The notes under the pieces were generated by a model. It was not told where the DNA came from, did not search any database, and was given only the letters and a program-made list of their open reading frames with translations. A program made the translations under genes and the position numbers. A stretch of DNA of 64,000 nt from Kalaharituber pfeilii (Eukaryota; Ascomycota; Pezizomycetes; Pezizales; Pezizaceae): positions 496,001-560,000 of the forward strand of contig WHUZ01000007.1 in NCBI GenBank assembly GCA_015179045.1, written 5' to 3'. Below are positions 12,468 through 23,996 of the stretch, one piece after another. Within the stretch, counting starts at the first letter, position 1; each line of letters begins with the position of its first letter.

Positions 12468-15400
12468 TCACATCCCGTGAGAGAAATCTAAAACACAATC
12501 GTCTTCAAAGAAACCATCTCCATCAACGCCAACACCGTTTCCACGCTTCTTCCGTCTAGATTTACCTACTGCTCTGTCATTTTCATCCCCATCCTTCGAG
12601 AGCTGTGCACTCAGTTTGAGGCGACTTTCCATTGCATCAGCCACATCCTCAAGCGCACCGCCATCAAGAAACTCAACATCTCCCCTGCCACTGCCCAAAT
12701 TAAGCTTTTCTGCCTTCATAGGTAATCCAAAAACCCATTGAGCATTTTTGTTCGTTTGAGCATCCTCGCGCACAGTATCGTAATACTGCATCGGAACTTG
12801 AGCCTGCTGTAATAAGGTCGAACTAGTTGTTGCCATTGGTGCAACATCTGAGAACACCATTAGAGTCACACGACGGTCAGTGTGGAATGCTGGATAAGCT
12901 GGAGTAGTTTCGATTTCTGCAAATGAGAGTGGGTGCCGAAGGTATTGGTCATCTCTCCTACGATGCGAGATATCTGACAGGACTGCGCAACTCTGTTGAC
13001 GGCGATGGCTGTGCTTGCCATTCCAATACCCAGAGACCACCTTTCCAAGATCTATCAACTGATCTTCATTATATTCCTTCTTCGCGGCGGGGGTGTTATC
13101 AGGGAGCCCAGGAAGATCATATGCAACGCCACTCTCAAGAAGTACGCCGCCACTAGCCATACTTCTTCTTTTCTTGCTGCCTCCGAAGCTGCTTGCTGTT
13201 TTTTGGTATATATGAAGAAGACCAGCACCCATTAATGCAACTTTCCCCTTTTCTTTACCCACCAAGAATTGCACAGAACCTGGAAGGACAGTTGCTGGAT
13301 TCCCAGGCAAGGGGACTTTGTCAACCCCACGAGGAAGGGAACTCCCTTTACTGCCACCAGAACTCCCTGCCGTCTCTGAATTTACTTCTCTACTCCTTGA
13401 ATTTCCATAGTTGACAAAAATACCGCCGGTAGGAGATGGTAGCTTCGCAGTTGCGCCAGTATTTGAAGGTCTTCGCCTCCTCGCTGCTGTCAATAGAGGT
13501 TGTGTGCTACTACCAAGTAAGCTCACCGCGCCTTGCACAGCTTGTACGACACCGGCAGCTTGTTGAGAGCCATTTATGGACGCAGAGCTCGGAGGAGGCT
13601 TTTTATATGGTGGCCACTGGTATGCATTGTAAGGAAGATCATAAAAGTGAACAGTGCCCCTATCTGTGAGTACTGCGAGCTTGTCCCCTCTTGGAAATGA
13701 CCATGAGACATCCACTGTACGCGCAACCGTCATACGGGTAAAACGGGCTATTTGCCGAACAAATCTATTGTTTGCAACTCCCAACCCTATCCCGGCGGTT
13801 GTTGAGGATCCAGTATTACCCTGTACTGGCGGTACAGGTTTGTGGACACTTCTCATCAAATCCCACACATAGTAAACATCTCCTTTCGAACTCACCGTAA
13901 GCAGCGCAAGCCCCCCTGGCGCAAAACTTAGATAACCAACACCCAACGGAGGATGGAATGTCGCAAATGGAGCGAGCTGCGGATGCCCAGAGGTTGAGAG
14001 CATTTGAGCCTCATCTGCAGATGACGGAAATCTTCCAAGATCTAAAATACTTACATAGATAGGATCGCTCCCACTATGCATTGCAGATCTCATGTAGCCG
14101 CCAGGTTGCGGCTGGGCACCATTGTTCGCAGGCATATTTGATGGTGCGCCAGTTATGTTGGAGCTGGCGTAGCCCATAGATGGATTTGGATTACTACTCA
14201 AATATGGAGAGCCCATGCCATTGGAAAAGACTCCCATTTGTTGCAACTGGCTTTCACGTTGTAATTGTTGTCCGAGCGCGGATATGCCTGAAGTTGAACC
14301 CAATCCATTATTGCTACTGCCAACCCCTCCATTGAGATTAGAAGGCAAGGGACTGTTTGAATGATGTGACTGAGATCCGTTGCCTGCTTGTCCTCCAGAA
14401 CCATTCCAATAACTTTGCCAAGCTTTCATTCCATGCTCCCCTACCCACTTAGCCCCGCGAATGACCTCTTGAGTCGCCTCCCTGGTGATGCGATTGATCA
14501 ACTTCTCTTCGCCATCTGATACGTCAATTTGAGTATTGACTGGAGGTTGCGCAGGAGGTGTCGGCGTCATCACCGAAGACGCTGCCAGCCCATGCGATAC
14601 CTTAACGACCCCTCCAGCTGAAATACTTGAATTTGCTGGTGGAGGAGAGTAGGCTAGCCATCGACCTTCGAGGGAAAATACAGGTGTGCCATTATGAAAG
14701 AAACCCAATCCAGAGTTACTTGCAAGACCGTTAAGGCTGCTCTCGCCAGAAAAACTTCCGTTAGTGGCTACTTGAACGGTAGTCCATACTTTTCCTTGAC
14801 AGACCCATTCTCCTCTGACCTCAGTTGTTGGAGGCGGCAGGGCAGGGGGAGAGGAGAGAGATTTCTTATGGCAATTCCCTCCTTTTCCCTTCTTCCCTTT
14901 TCGTTGAGGTTCAGCAGCGTGGCTTGGTGCAGGTTGAGTTTGAACAGGCGTGGTAGCACTGATTAAGGTAAACAAGTAAACCTCGCCACTCAGACCAACT
15001 CCAACGGCGATAGAATTATCCCCAACCTCAACCCTAAGGCCGCCCCAAATTGGCGGCGGTGATAACTCAATCATGCTGGTGGCTGGACAAGGTTCGAGTG
15101 GACTGGTAAATAAAACTGCTACTCGTTCCCGTGTGGACAAGGAATAAATCTCAACTGAAGTCTGCCATTCAATATCCCTTCCATACTTTGATGGTACGGG
15201 CCCATGAGGGGATGGAGACGACGTGAACGAAGCAGCACTTCTAGGACGTGAAGAGGATGGTGAGGATGGTGTAGATGCAGTATCATCCTGAAAAGACACT
15301 TGCATTGCGGTCTGAACTGTCAGGACAATTAAGGGTCGAAGCGCTGCGAGCGGGTCATCCCGTTGTGGCGTTGGCAATATCTATGTAACCCGCGCCTTAG

Positions 15401-16271
15401 ATTGAGATTACAACTCAAGAGGAAAAGACAATTTGACAAACCTTCGCACCCTTTACACCACCAGATAAACCCTCAAGCCTACCCAATAGGTCCAGCGAGC
15501 CTTTTCCTATCTTCCAGACATCTATACCACCTTCCCAACCGAAACAGAGTACATTTTCGGCGTCCCCATCCAAAGTATCGAACGAACAGGCATATCCAAC
15601 ATCTCCTGGGATCAGTCTGCTCATATCACCAGGTATACCAGAGGAGTTCGCAAAACGTTGATAGACAGATGTTCCATTCCGACTCAAGTGTTCTTCAAAT
15701 GACGGATACGCCCCATTAGCTCGTTGATGTGGAACACTTCCTCCGATGCCGCGCGGAAGTGAGCCACTGTTGTTGTACGAAGCTGGCCATGAGCTTGGCG
15801 GGGAATTTCCGGTAACAGAACTGGGCGCAGTGGAATTTGTCCCTGGAGAAGCTGATAAGAACGAGCGTGAGAAGAGATCCGAGGGATTCGAAAGCGCTGC
15901 AAGCAAGGGCGAAGCTGTTGCCGCCTGTGTTGATTTGAAGATGGAATGGGTGCTAGCGTGGGAGCATGTTAGCTTAGTTCAATGAATTGCTGTTGGGAGA
16001 GCACTCACAACTCCTTCGGGTAAATCCTGTGTTTAAAGTGACCACCAACACCGCCGCTACCGACACCTATGACAGTACTAAAATGACCAGGAGCCGGATT
16101 ATTTCCAAAATTATAGCCAGTAGACACAGCAGATGAAAGTGGGTGAGCGGCTTCGGATGGAGACACTGATCGCTGTGGGTTTTGCTGCGAGTATTGATGT
16201 TGGAACTGCTGTTGCTGGTTCTTCTGTTGGTATGGGTTGTTTGTTTTGTAGGAGTCTCCGAAGGCGGGCAT
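12468..16271 (-). CDS. BCAS3-type WD40 repeat protein (about 1228 aa)
   Basis: There are three exons, 16271-16009, 15952-15442 and 15380-12468. The introns are 56 and 60 nt (GTGAGT...CTAG and GTTTGT...ATAG) and the frame is kept. The protein starts with a Gln-rich disordered segment. It then shows beta-propeller blades, for example NVLCFGWEGGIDVWKIGKG, GDVYYVWDLMRSVHKP, VARTVDVSWSFPRGDKLAVL and RGTVHFYDLPYNAYQWPP. The blades are interrupted by long Ser/Asn/Gly-rich inserts. After them comes a C-terminal region around YYDTVREDAQTNKNAQWVFG that resembles the BCAS3 domain. The fungal BCAS3 family is a propeller thought to act at autophagosome or phosphoinositide-bearing membranes. The assignment is from remembered sequence patterns. 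The acidic tail ends in DDCVLDFSHGM. Confidence 0.72.
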
Positions 16272-18378
16272 AAGAGTCGTCCTGACGGGAGTACTTCTAG
16301 GAGCTTTCCTCGCGTGGCGAAGGTACGGATGTCCTGCCCAAGGTTGCTGGCCTTGTGGCAGTTCAGAGTTCAGCGGGCGGAAGCGGCCTACGATATCGCT
16401 GTCTGCTTAGCAGTCAGAAGAGAGTCCTGGGAAAGATGCACCTGAGGGCTGCGAAGAGGGTGAGAGAGGGTGAAGAGGGTGATTCATACTGGGTACCAGC
16501 GTCACAGCAGCACTCGACAGAGAAGGTAAGGGCGAGGAATGTAGTGTGTGTGTGGGGGGTGGGGGAGGGGGGTTAAGCTGGCAGTTTGTTGAGGGGAGAG
16601 GGGGATTACAGTACGCTGGATATGATTGAGAGAGTGAACGATGGACTATAATGGTATCTGGGGGCGTCGTATGCTGAGTCTGATTGTGGGAGTGATGATG
16701 GTTGAAGGTATTGGATTGGGGGGGGAGAGGGGGGGGAGAGGGGGGGGAGAGGGGGAGAGCTCGAGAGCTTTTGCGATGACAAAACCCCTCAAGGGTGCGA
16801 GTCTGGGTATCCAAGCTTGTTAGGACTGGGGGGGGGGGGGGGGTTTGGCTATGACTCTAAGCTTGCTCTGGGCTCGAGCTCGAGCTCTTAATGGGAGAAC
16901 AAGCAGGACCGGAGGCCCCTCGTCTAACCCCTCGCATCGCTAAAACCCCTATTCGAGGCGCTGGACGGGCGGCCAGCATGGGGCCGCGCTGGGGGGAGGG
17001 CAGCGTGGACGGCTCCGGCACGGATGGAGCTGAGGGCATCGCAGGGCGTGCGATAAGAGCTTGGGCAGCGGAGCGAGTGTCGGGCGGCAGCGGCAGCAGC
17101 GGCAGCAGCAGCAGCAGCAGCAGCAGCGGTCGAGAGCTGCTGGCCGCCGTCGCTACCCATGCGGGCTGCTGCGGCAGCGAGGTGAATGAAGGTGTGGCCC
17201 AAAGCGGGCTGGCGGGCTGGGCGTCATGGCGTCCTGGGCGCCCGGCATCTGGGCACCACGGCGGGCGCCCTGGCCCCCATTCCCAGCCCAAGTGGCCAGG
17301 CCTGATGACGAAAAGTACTCGTGCGGCAATCACAGCGCACATCTGCAGGGGCGACCGAATCGCTGTGGCCCCTCCCCCAACCCAAGTCTAGGGGCTTGGT
17401 ATGAGATGAGACTACCCCCAAGTGCTGTAACTAGGCAGCCTCGAGATTCATAGCGAACCCACTTCTGTGTTTGCGTTTGCGGCCGCTGGGAGGCCTGATC
17501 ATGCCAAGCTCGTGGTCACCTGCTCCCCCCCCCCCCCCCCGCCCCAGCCCTCGTCCAGCGTGGAGGGCCTGGCTGCACCCCCAGGCGCTCTGCTGTCGGC
17601 GTTGGCATTGTTTGTTCGCCAATGCGAATAACGTCACCAACTGCTTGCAGCCGGAGCTTACATAGAGCTATCATATGAAGCTAGGAGGGTTTGCAACATC
17701 CCCCCCACCCCAGCTTGTCAAGCCAAGTACAGTCAGCCCCGTCCGCATGACTGACCCCCCCCCCCCCCCCCCCCCCCGTTACGATTCTCTCGCGCCTGAA
17801 ATATAGTGTGGCACAAGTGCAAGTACTCTACAGTACTCGTACTCGTACACTTCTTATATATGTGCCTGTTTTGGCACGCATATTATGCGCGTGCGAGTAC
17901 CCCAAGCATCATCGTGTAATGCTGCTGTCTGCGGGTTTATCTCGCTCAACCAGACTAATATTCAATCTTGCTCGCTGATCGACGAGTGCCTCAACAAGAA
18001 TGCAGCCGCGACGCAAGTTTCCCCCCGTACTCGCCGTTGAATTGGAAGTCGGGCCAGTCCAGTAGCAAATTGTAAATTCCTCCGGCGTCATCCGCCTGCA
18101 TCGGTCTTCATTGGCAACGAGACTACTCTGCATGAAGGGACGGCATGAGGACGATATGATAGCAGATGCGATGTTGCTTGGCACGCAGAGCCCCACCCCC
18201 CACCCGAGCCGGCTACACCCCCCAAATAGCGAAGCTAAGAGGAAGGCTCCGGAGCCCAGTCCCGATATATCCCGTATCGCAGGGCATGAGCTTCATAAGT
18301 AGATAGGCTTTCATAGCTTCTCTGTAGAGGACGTTGTGAGTGCGGATCTGAGTATCTTCCGCTATCACCATTCCCCCG
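16272..18378. other. GC-rich intergenic region with mononucleotide and GCA runs
   Basis: This is the region between the divergent WD40 gene (-) and sirtuin (+). It contains G runs (about 16720-16755 and 16826-16843), a GCA/GGC trinucleotide cluster (about 17088-17130) and long C runs (about 17525-17540 and 17755-17777). A minus-strand open frame at 18196-17909 is unrecognised. I see no RNA gene. It presumably holds both promoters. Confidence 0.5.
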
Positions 18379-19744
18379 ATGTCAATTAGTATCCGAATTC
18401 CGTACACCACACCTTTCCCTCCTCCGATCATACACCCGTCCGCGGCAACCAATCTTCCTATTGCCATTGCAGTTCTCCGAAACTTTTTACTCCCGACGAA
18501 TCTAGCTCCAGGGGCCGTACGCTCCTGTTGACGGGTGCGGGAGTCTCAGTTGACAGCGGCCTGGCCGATTACCGTGGCGAAAATGGCATCTACAGGCTGA
18601 ACAAGCGATACAGACCAATCTTTTATGGGGAGTTCATTGCAAAGCATGAGGCTAGGAAAAGGTACTTGCACCCCCTGATGCTGGATCGGTTAGTCCTATT
18701 GCGGGACCTGCAATATAAACTGCTGAAAGAGAACTCACAGGTATTGGGCACGGAGTTTTCTGGGCTGGCCTACTGTGGAAAAGGCCAGACCCAATAAAGC
18801 GCATTTAGCTATTGCAAGATTGAGCAAGATGAGACTCATAAGCGGAATCATTACGCAAAGTCTGCAGCCCACAGCCTGACAATCAAAAGCAAGCTCCTTT
18901 AACATAACCTTTAGATATTGACTCGCTACACCACATATCGCATATAGCGCTCAATTCCATGCATGTTACTCCCTCTTGCAGAGCTGTGTTTGATTACCTT
19001 TCGAGCCCAGCAAACAAGATGCTTGAGCCACCGATTGTGGAAATACATGGAACGTTACGACATGTTGGTTGTCTCATTTGCTCCTCTCTATACCCTCGAG
19101 ACGAGTTTCAGCAGAAACTTGCTTCTTTGAACCTCGCTTGGTCTGAATTCCTCGAAGATGCTCAGAGAAAAGGGATTTTCAGTGCTGAAAGCACACGGGA
19201 GGGACGTATCAGAACAAATCCCGACGGCGATATTGACCTTCCAGGAATGCCATATACAAAATTTCGATACCCGCCATGCCCAAAATGTTTGGATGGAGGC
19301 GGAGTTAAAGTTGATGAAGATGGGTCGCATCTGTCTCAACAACACTCTCTATCAAAAACTGAACACGCGAAGGGTATATTGAAGCCTAGCGTTGTTTTCT
19401 TTGGAGAAAGTGTGCAGCAAGTCCAAAGAAATGAAGCAGATCGGTTAGTGGACGACTGTGATAGGATATTAGTCATTGGCAGTTCATTAGCCACATACAG
19501 CGCTTGGAAGTTGGTCAGAGAGGTAGCACAGAAGGGAAAGAGTGTTGGCATTATAAACCTTGGTGGAGTAAGAGGAGAAGCTGAGTTTTTTGAAATTACC
19601 AACGGGGAACGACTGAGGCTAGAGTTGCCCGCTGCGGATGTCCTTGCAGGAGTTGTAGAGGCGATTAAGAGCAGGTCTCTAGAGTGGGCAAGCCATCAGA
19701 ATCGCCTTCATGATAGCAGCATTTTTTCAGCACTGGGAGGCTAG
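18379..19744 (+). CDS. SIRT4-type NAD-dependent protein deacylase (sirtuin), apparent frameshift near the N-terminus
   Basis: The protein (about 410 aa) has the class II sirtuin layout. It shows LLLTGAGVSVDSGLADYRG for NAD binding, HEARKRYWARSFLGWPT, ITQNIDSLHH, the catalytic-His motif EIHGTLRHV and two zinc pairs (CLIC and CPKC). Later come SVVFFGE and VIGSSLATYSAW. Introns are at 18662-18740 (GTACTT...CACAG) and 18860-18914 (a weak GTCTGC donor, TTTAG acceptor). The N-terminal piece from the ATG at 18379 (SIRIPYTTPFPPP...AIAVLRNF) fits this family but is one frame away from the GAG motif. One extra T in the T5 run at 18484-18488 would join them. Alternatively an intron at about 18401-18471 (GTACAC...TTGCAG) would restore frame but delete the conserved-looking N-terminus. 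Family members are usually mitochondrial. The gene is either a sequencing error, a decaying allele or spliced unexpectedly. Confidence 0.85.
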
Positions 19745-20180
19745 TCACATGGTATTGCGGTTGTTGTTAGCCTAGAGTCAGGGAGCCTATTGCCTAAAAT
19801 CCAAAAGGCACAGACAGTCTCGGTAGTCTGGTTCGAGACTGGAGAGATCTTGGGACTTTAGCTGATAAGAGGACTGCAAATAGCATAGGTGCTTTGCTGC
19901 ATTCCCCCCCATCCGGTTACAAGATTTTGCATCTTCTACCCGTGCCAAACAGACTACAACTACTTCTATTATTAACCAAGTACTTCCAAGAGCGCCGTAA
20001 CCGCCGTAAGGCTTCCAGCGTCCACAAGCGCCAACGGTAAACAAGTGCGACAACTCTGCAGGAGTTCTACGCCGCTCCTATTGCTACTACAGCTTACTTG
20101 TAATGGTGGGAGTCTATTGCCCTATTTTTGAATCCTGTCCTCACTTATTCGATGTTACGCATTTTCCCTCAACGGTGAGT
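19745..20180. other. Spacer after the sirtuin
   Basis: This contains the sirtuin 3' end. I see no gene in it. Confidence 0.4.
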
Positions 20181-21680
20181 TCTTGGAACAAACCAGAAGT
20201 ATTTGTGGACTCCGCTTTGCGACTCGCCCAGACTGTACCAGACAGCCTCGGATAGTTACTTATTTTTCGACGCGATTGGGGATCCAAGTCACTGGTAAGT
20301 GCTAGTCACACCGACTCTCGAGCTTGACAGGGAAGAGAGGCTGGGTTTCTGACGGTAGGTTTTTTATTTTAAAGAACTGGATATCTAGACGCAAGTCAAG
20401 TTCTCATTGACCAGCTGCAGTCGGCAGAACCCCACAATACGAACCAGAAGAAGAGAAATCTCGATTGGAATATTCCGTATTCCAAGATGACCGAGGTAGA
20501 ACCAGAGGAGAGATTAGGATTTAAAATTCGACAATTCATGCAAACAATGATGCCAATTGACAGTATGTTGGCAAGCGCAAAAAAGCAGACACGCGTTACC
20601 TATATATATAAATGAATAAGAAAGTAAAATATAGCGAGGCCTCGGTTGCTATCTCGAAGCTCAAGGAGACCAAAGAGGAAGTGTACAAGCAGATAGTGTG
20701 ATATCTTAGAATCATAGGATACCTACGGATGTAGATCCGACGTTCAAAGAAGCGAACATCAATGACTTGGCTATGCCACCATAACCAATACTCCGAGATG
20801 TCATGTGCAGTACGGGACGCAACAATGTACATTTAGTTAGTGAGAAGGAGAACGTCTCTATAGACGGGGACATAGGAGACATGGAGGAATTTGTCACATT
20901 TCTGTGATAGAAGAAAGTTTGTGCTCATCATAGAAGCAAAGCAGACATCTATCGGCAGACAATGAAACAATGTTTTTCATGAAAGATACGAGTGACAGCA
21001 ATGGCAGAGGCGGATCCTACGGATTTGTTATGACAGGCGATATTTGGCGAATACTCGGCAAAGACTTTTGCAGATTGGCCCCACTATTTGAAGAACTGGA
21101 TAACGAGAAAAGAGTGGTGGATGAAGATGTGCTCTATTTTGATGGGCCGCATGAATTTGGCGTTGAGAGAGAGCGGTAGCTATGTACGAAGGTCAGTGGA
21201 GGATGAACCGTTTCGTTACGCACTTCTCTTCGCTGCCAAGCTCGGGAGTCGGGGGAGTGCATGGGTTAGAGTTATCTTTGACTTGAGAGGATGTTTCCAG
21301 GCAACTCGTGCGTCGCCCACATGGCAACTGCATGGATCTGTATCTTGGTTTAGGTACTGTGGCTGTGGTAGGCCGAGATCTTAGAGATAGCGCCAACCTA
21401 ACATAGTCATCAAAGTTGATGGAAATATAGAATAGACTATGGGAGATACAGCCGCCAATGGAGATTCGCTTCCACCGGTACACTAGCATCATGTGCAAAT
21501 GGAAGTTACAATCTTCCAGATTTTCGACTGCAATGCTTACTTCGTATATGACGGGGCTTGATACTTTTTACACGAACTTGGAAAACATGAAGAAGGAACA
21601 CTACAGCGCTTCAGTGCTTTTGGCGGACTCCTATCCACAGTCGACAACTTGGAGCGCGTAGTTCGTGAATGTGCCGCAGC
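20180..21680 (+). pseudogene. Decayed copy of a repeated fungal protein family with an EAK (nuclease-fold-like) motif
   Basis: Several coding-like blocks lie in order on the plus strand, separated by stops and frame changes. They are DASQVLIDQLQSAEP and NLDWNIPYSKMTEVEPEER (about 20390-20600), EASVAISKLKETKEEVYKQI (about 20632-20697), IPTDVDPTFKEANINDL (about 20715-20770), FVLIIEAKQTSIGR (20908-20955), and SYGFVMTGDIWRIL followed by WWMKMCSILMGRMNLALRE (about 21016-21170). A further block (FSAFGGLLSTVDNLERVVREC, about 21612-21690) may belong to it. The pattern EAK ... KQC ... SYGFVMTG-WR resembles a PD-(D/E)XK-like domain of expanded, crinkler-associated fungal families; that link is from memory. 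At least three frame breaks are visible, so I call it a pseudogene. Confidence 0.5.
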
Positions 21681-21689
21681 AGCTACATA

Positions 21690-22385
21690 GAATCTGCTTT
21701 CTTCCACTCAATAGAGGGATGGCTGATGTGATATTGTCAGAATAGGGTCTGGTTCACGAGACTACAATATCACCATCCCTACGCCTTTGTTAGAGTTAAG
21801 CAAGTGCCAAATCAAGAGCCACTAATGAAATGATATGCCTAAGATGGTAATAAGAGTGCTGTTGGATGCATTTGGGATTCTCGAAGCTCATATTCTCAGA
21901 GAGCTTGAGCTCGTATCCTTACATTGTTGGTGGCAATTACATTGATGCTTCATATCCGCGGTGAATCAGACCCTGAGAAATTCAATGCCAGTCGGGCTTG
22001 TGGAGCAATATGGGTATGAACCCTTGATGCATCCTTAGTAGCACATACTACATATCCCTTGTAAGCCACATGGAAGTTGAGGTTAGACACCAATAAGCCC
22101 AAATTAATATAAACCGAACGATCCCCAAGGAGTTTTGAACCAGTCTCGAACCGTTTCGAACCACCCCCTTGAAAAGACACCAACGTCTGCTGCCGTTGCG
22201 GTATCTTAAAACCAGATTTTTTTCCCTCCCCTCCAGCATTCAAAGAGATTCAGTTAGTTATTTCCGCAACATCTCTTGTTGAACTACATCCATATTCAAA
22301 TTGTCATCGAAGGGCGCCTAACAGTTGCATTTTATTCTCGTTCCCTGTACCTCTCGTTTTACAGACCTAGTTCAGAATATTCAAT
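21690..22385. other. Spacer upstream of the small two-exon gene
   Basis: I see no gene. The last 130 bp become pyrimidine-rich (for example CCTCTCGTTTTACAG near 22350), consistent with the 5' region of the gene that starts at 22386. Confidence 0.35.
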
Positions 22386-22764
22386 ATGCCACGATCCCTG
22401 GAATCTTCAAGGCCTATCTTGGTTGCTGTTAGCTTTCCAGTCAATCTATTTTATCTACTCTAACTAATGCTTAATTGCCACACAGCCTCATCATCGTTCA
22501 TCTACCATTTCAACACCTTCAACAACAAACTCATTATGTTCCACCGACGAACTGCGATTTGCCGAAATCGAAACTGGCCTTCGACGACTAGAAGACAGCA
22601 GAATGCAAAAGCAAAGATTCGTCCCCAGTGAGAAGAAATCGGAGGTGATTGCCAAGTTGGCACTGGGAGCCAAACTGGACAGAGCACTTCGAAGAAGAAT
22701 GAGTGGACAGGATGCACTGCCCTCAAGGAGGGCTACAGTTACACTTCCCTCAAAGGCACAATAA
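22386..22764 (+). CDS. Small conserved-looking protein of unknown function (about 106 aa, two exons)
   Basis: Exon 1 is 22386-22427 (14 codons) and exon 2 is 22486-22764 (93 codons with the stop). The 58-nt intron has a GTTAGC donor, a CTCTAACTAA branch-like site and a CACAG acceptor, and the join is in phase 0. A donor three codons earlier (GTTGCT, 22422) also keeps frame. The protein has a Ser/Thr-rich start, then a helical, charged segment (TDELRFAEIETGLRRLED), then KKSEVIAKLALGAKLDRALR and RRMSGQDAL. The amphipathic helices and the RRMSGQDA-type ending look like a small hypothetical family common in Pezizomycotina. I do not know its function. No single open frame shows it because the ATG sits in the short first exon. 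Confidence 0.6.
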
Positions 22765-23996
22765 CGGGGGAGGTGAAGGGAAACTGTGAATGATCAAGTA
22801 GTTTGTGGTGTCGAGCACGAGTACCGGTTGGCAAGTTTAGAATGTATGATCGAGGGGGCGACGCATTTACTGCTTCGTGTCACAAGATAATGCTAGATAC
22901 CACTTTACGAAGATTGGATCTGGTCCGCATTGACTGGGGCACGTGCAGAATTTCGTTCTGTTTCTTTATCAGTTGTATCAGTTTTCTGTAGGTGCCAACT
23001 CTGGTTTATTATTTCTGGCCATCATGTCACGAACTCTGTTTTCACATAATGTCTGCTGTTTTGGTTCAACATTAGGTAGTTTGGATCTATTGCTTCTTCT
23101 GTGCGACGATGGCGGTTTGCGGGGTGCATTTTAGTCTTTTTGCTTTGTTGTTCTAGAATGTTTGCCTTGCAAGTACTTAGAACTGTAAGAGTGTACATTT
23201 CCAGACCGATGCATACTTACATCTTGTACAATCGTATAAAGTTTGATAGCTGGAACTAGCATGCGCAGTTGAAAATTACGGGACAATGCTGCAGAGATCT
23301 CCCAAACACGAGGGCTGCTGTGTGCCCGTAGATCCCTTCTGTGTGGCAAAGCGGTTCGTTCCAATAGACGCAGGGAACGGGGCACTTTGTAATTGTGGAG
23401 GCCTTACTAGTTAGCTGTTTCTTAGCCTTTCATTTGATTGATGGCTCTCGCTAGGCCCAATTGCCAGTGACTTCTTGTACGCCTAGCGGTATAGAGAGTT
23501 CACAGCCTTCACTAACAAGTCCCACAGAGTGGAAAAAAAAGTTTAATCATTGGGTTCCAATTTTCCCACCCCACATCCCCTCAGTCTTTCTTCCTTGTCT
23601 CCATCAAATTCATAATCAGCTCCTCCACCCTTTGACGGTGCCGACCAGTTAACTTACGACGATAGTTGACCACCTCCTTTCCATCCTTGGACTGTGTCAA
23701 CACATTTACTGAGCCCTAAGACCACTGTCATCCATCACAATCACCCCTCCTTTGAAACCACAACCTCCACCCACACTTGCCCTTGTCTGTTCCGAACAAT
23801 CCAAAACCACGTCACGAGATTAGTACTTCCGGACTTGTCGAATTGTGTGAGCGTTACTGAACTATTCTGGAATATGTGATACTAATATATATCGTGCAGC
23901 CAAGTTTGGGGGATTTCTGTGAGTCGACGTAAAGACGACCTGAGAAATTGATATACCGAATTTTTTTTCCCTTGCTTCTGAAGTTCTGCCCACAAC
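22765..23996. other. Spacer and probable 5' region of the NTF2/RRM gene
   Basis: I see no gene here. From about 23560 the plus strand becomes strongly C/T-rich (CCACCCCACATCCCCTC and similar). That suggests a long 5' UTR or core promoter for the gene starting at 23997. Confidence 0.4.
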
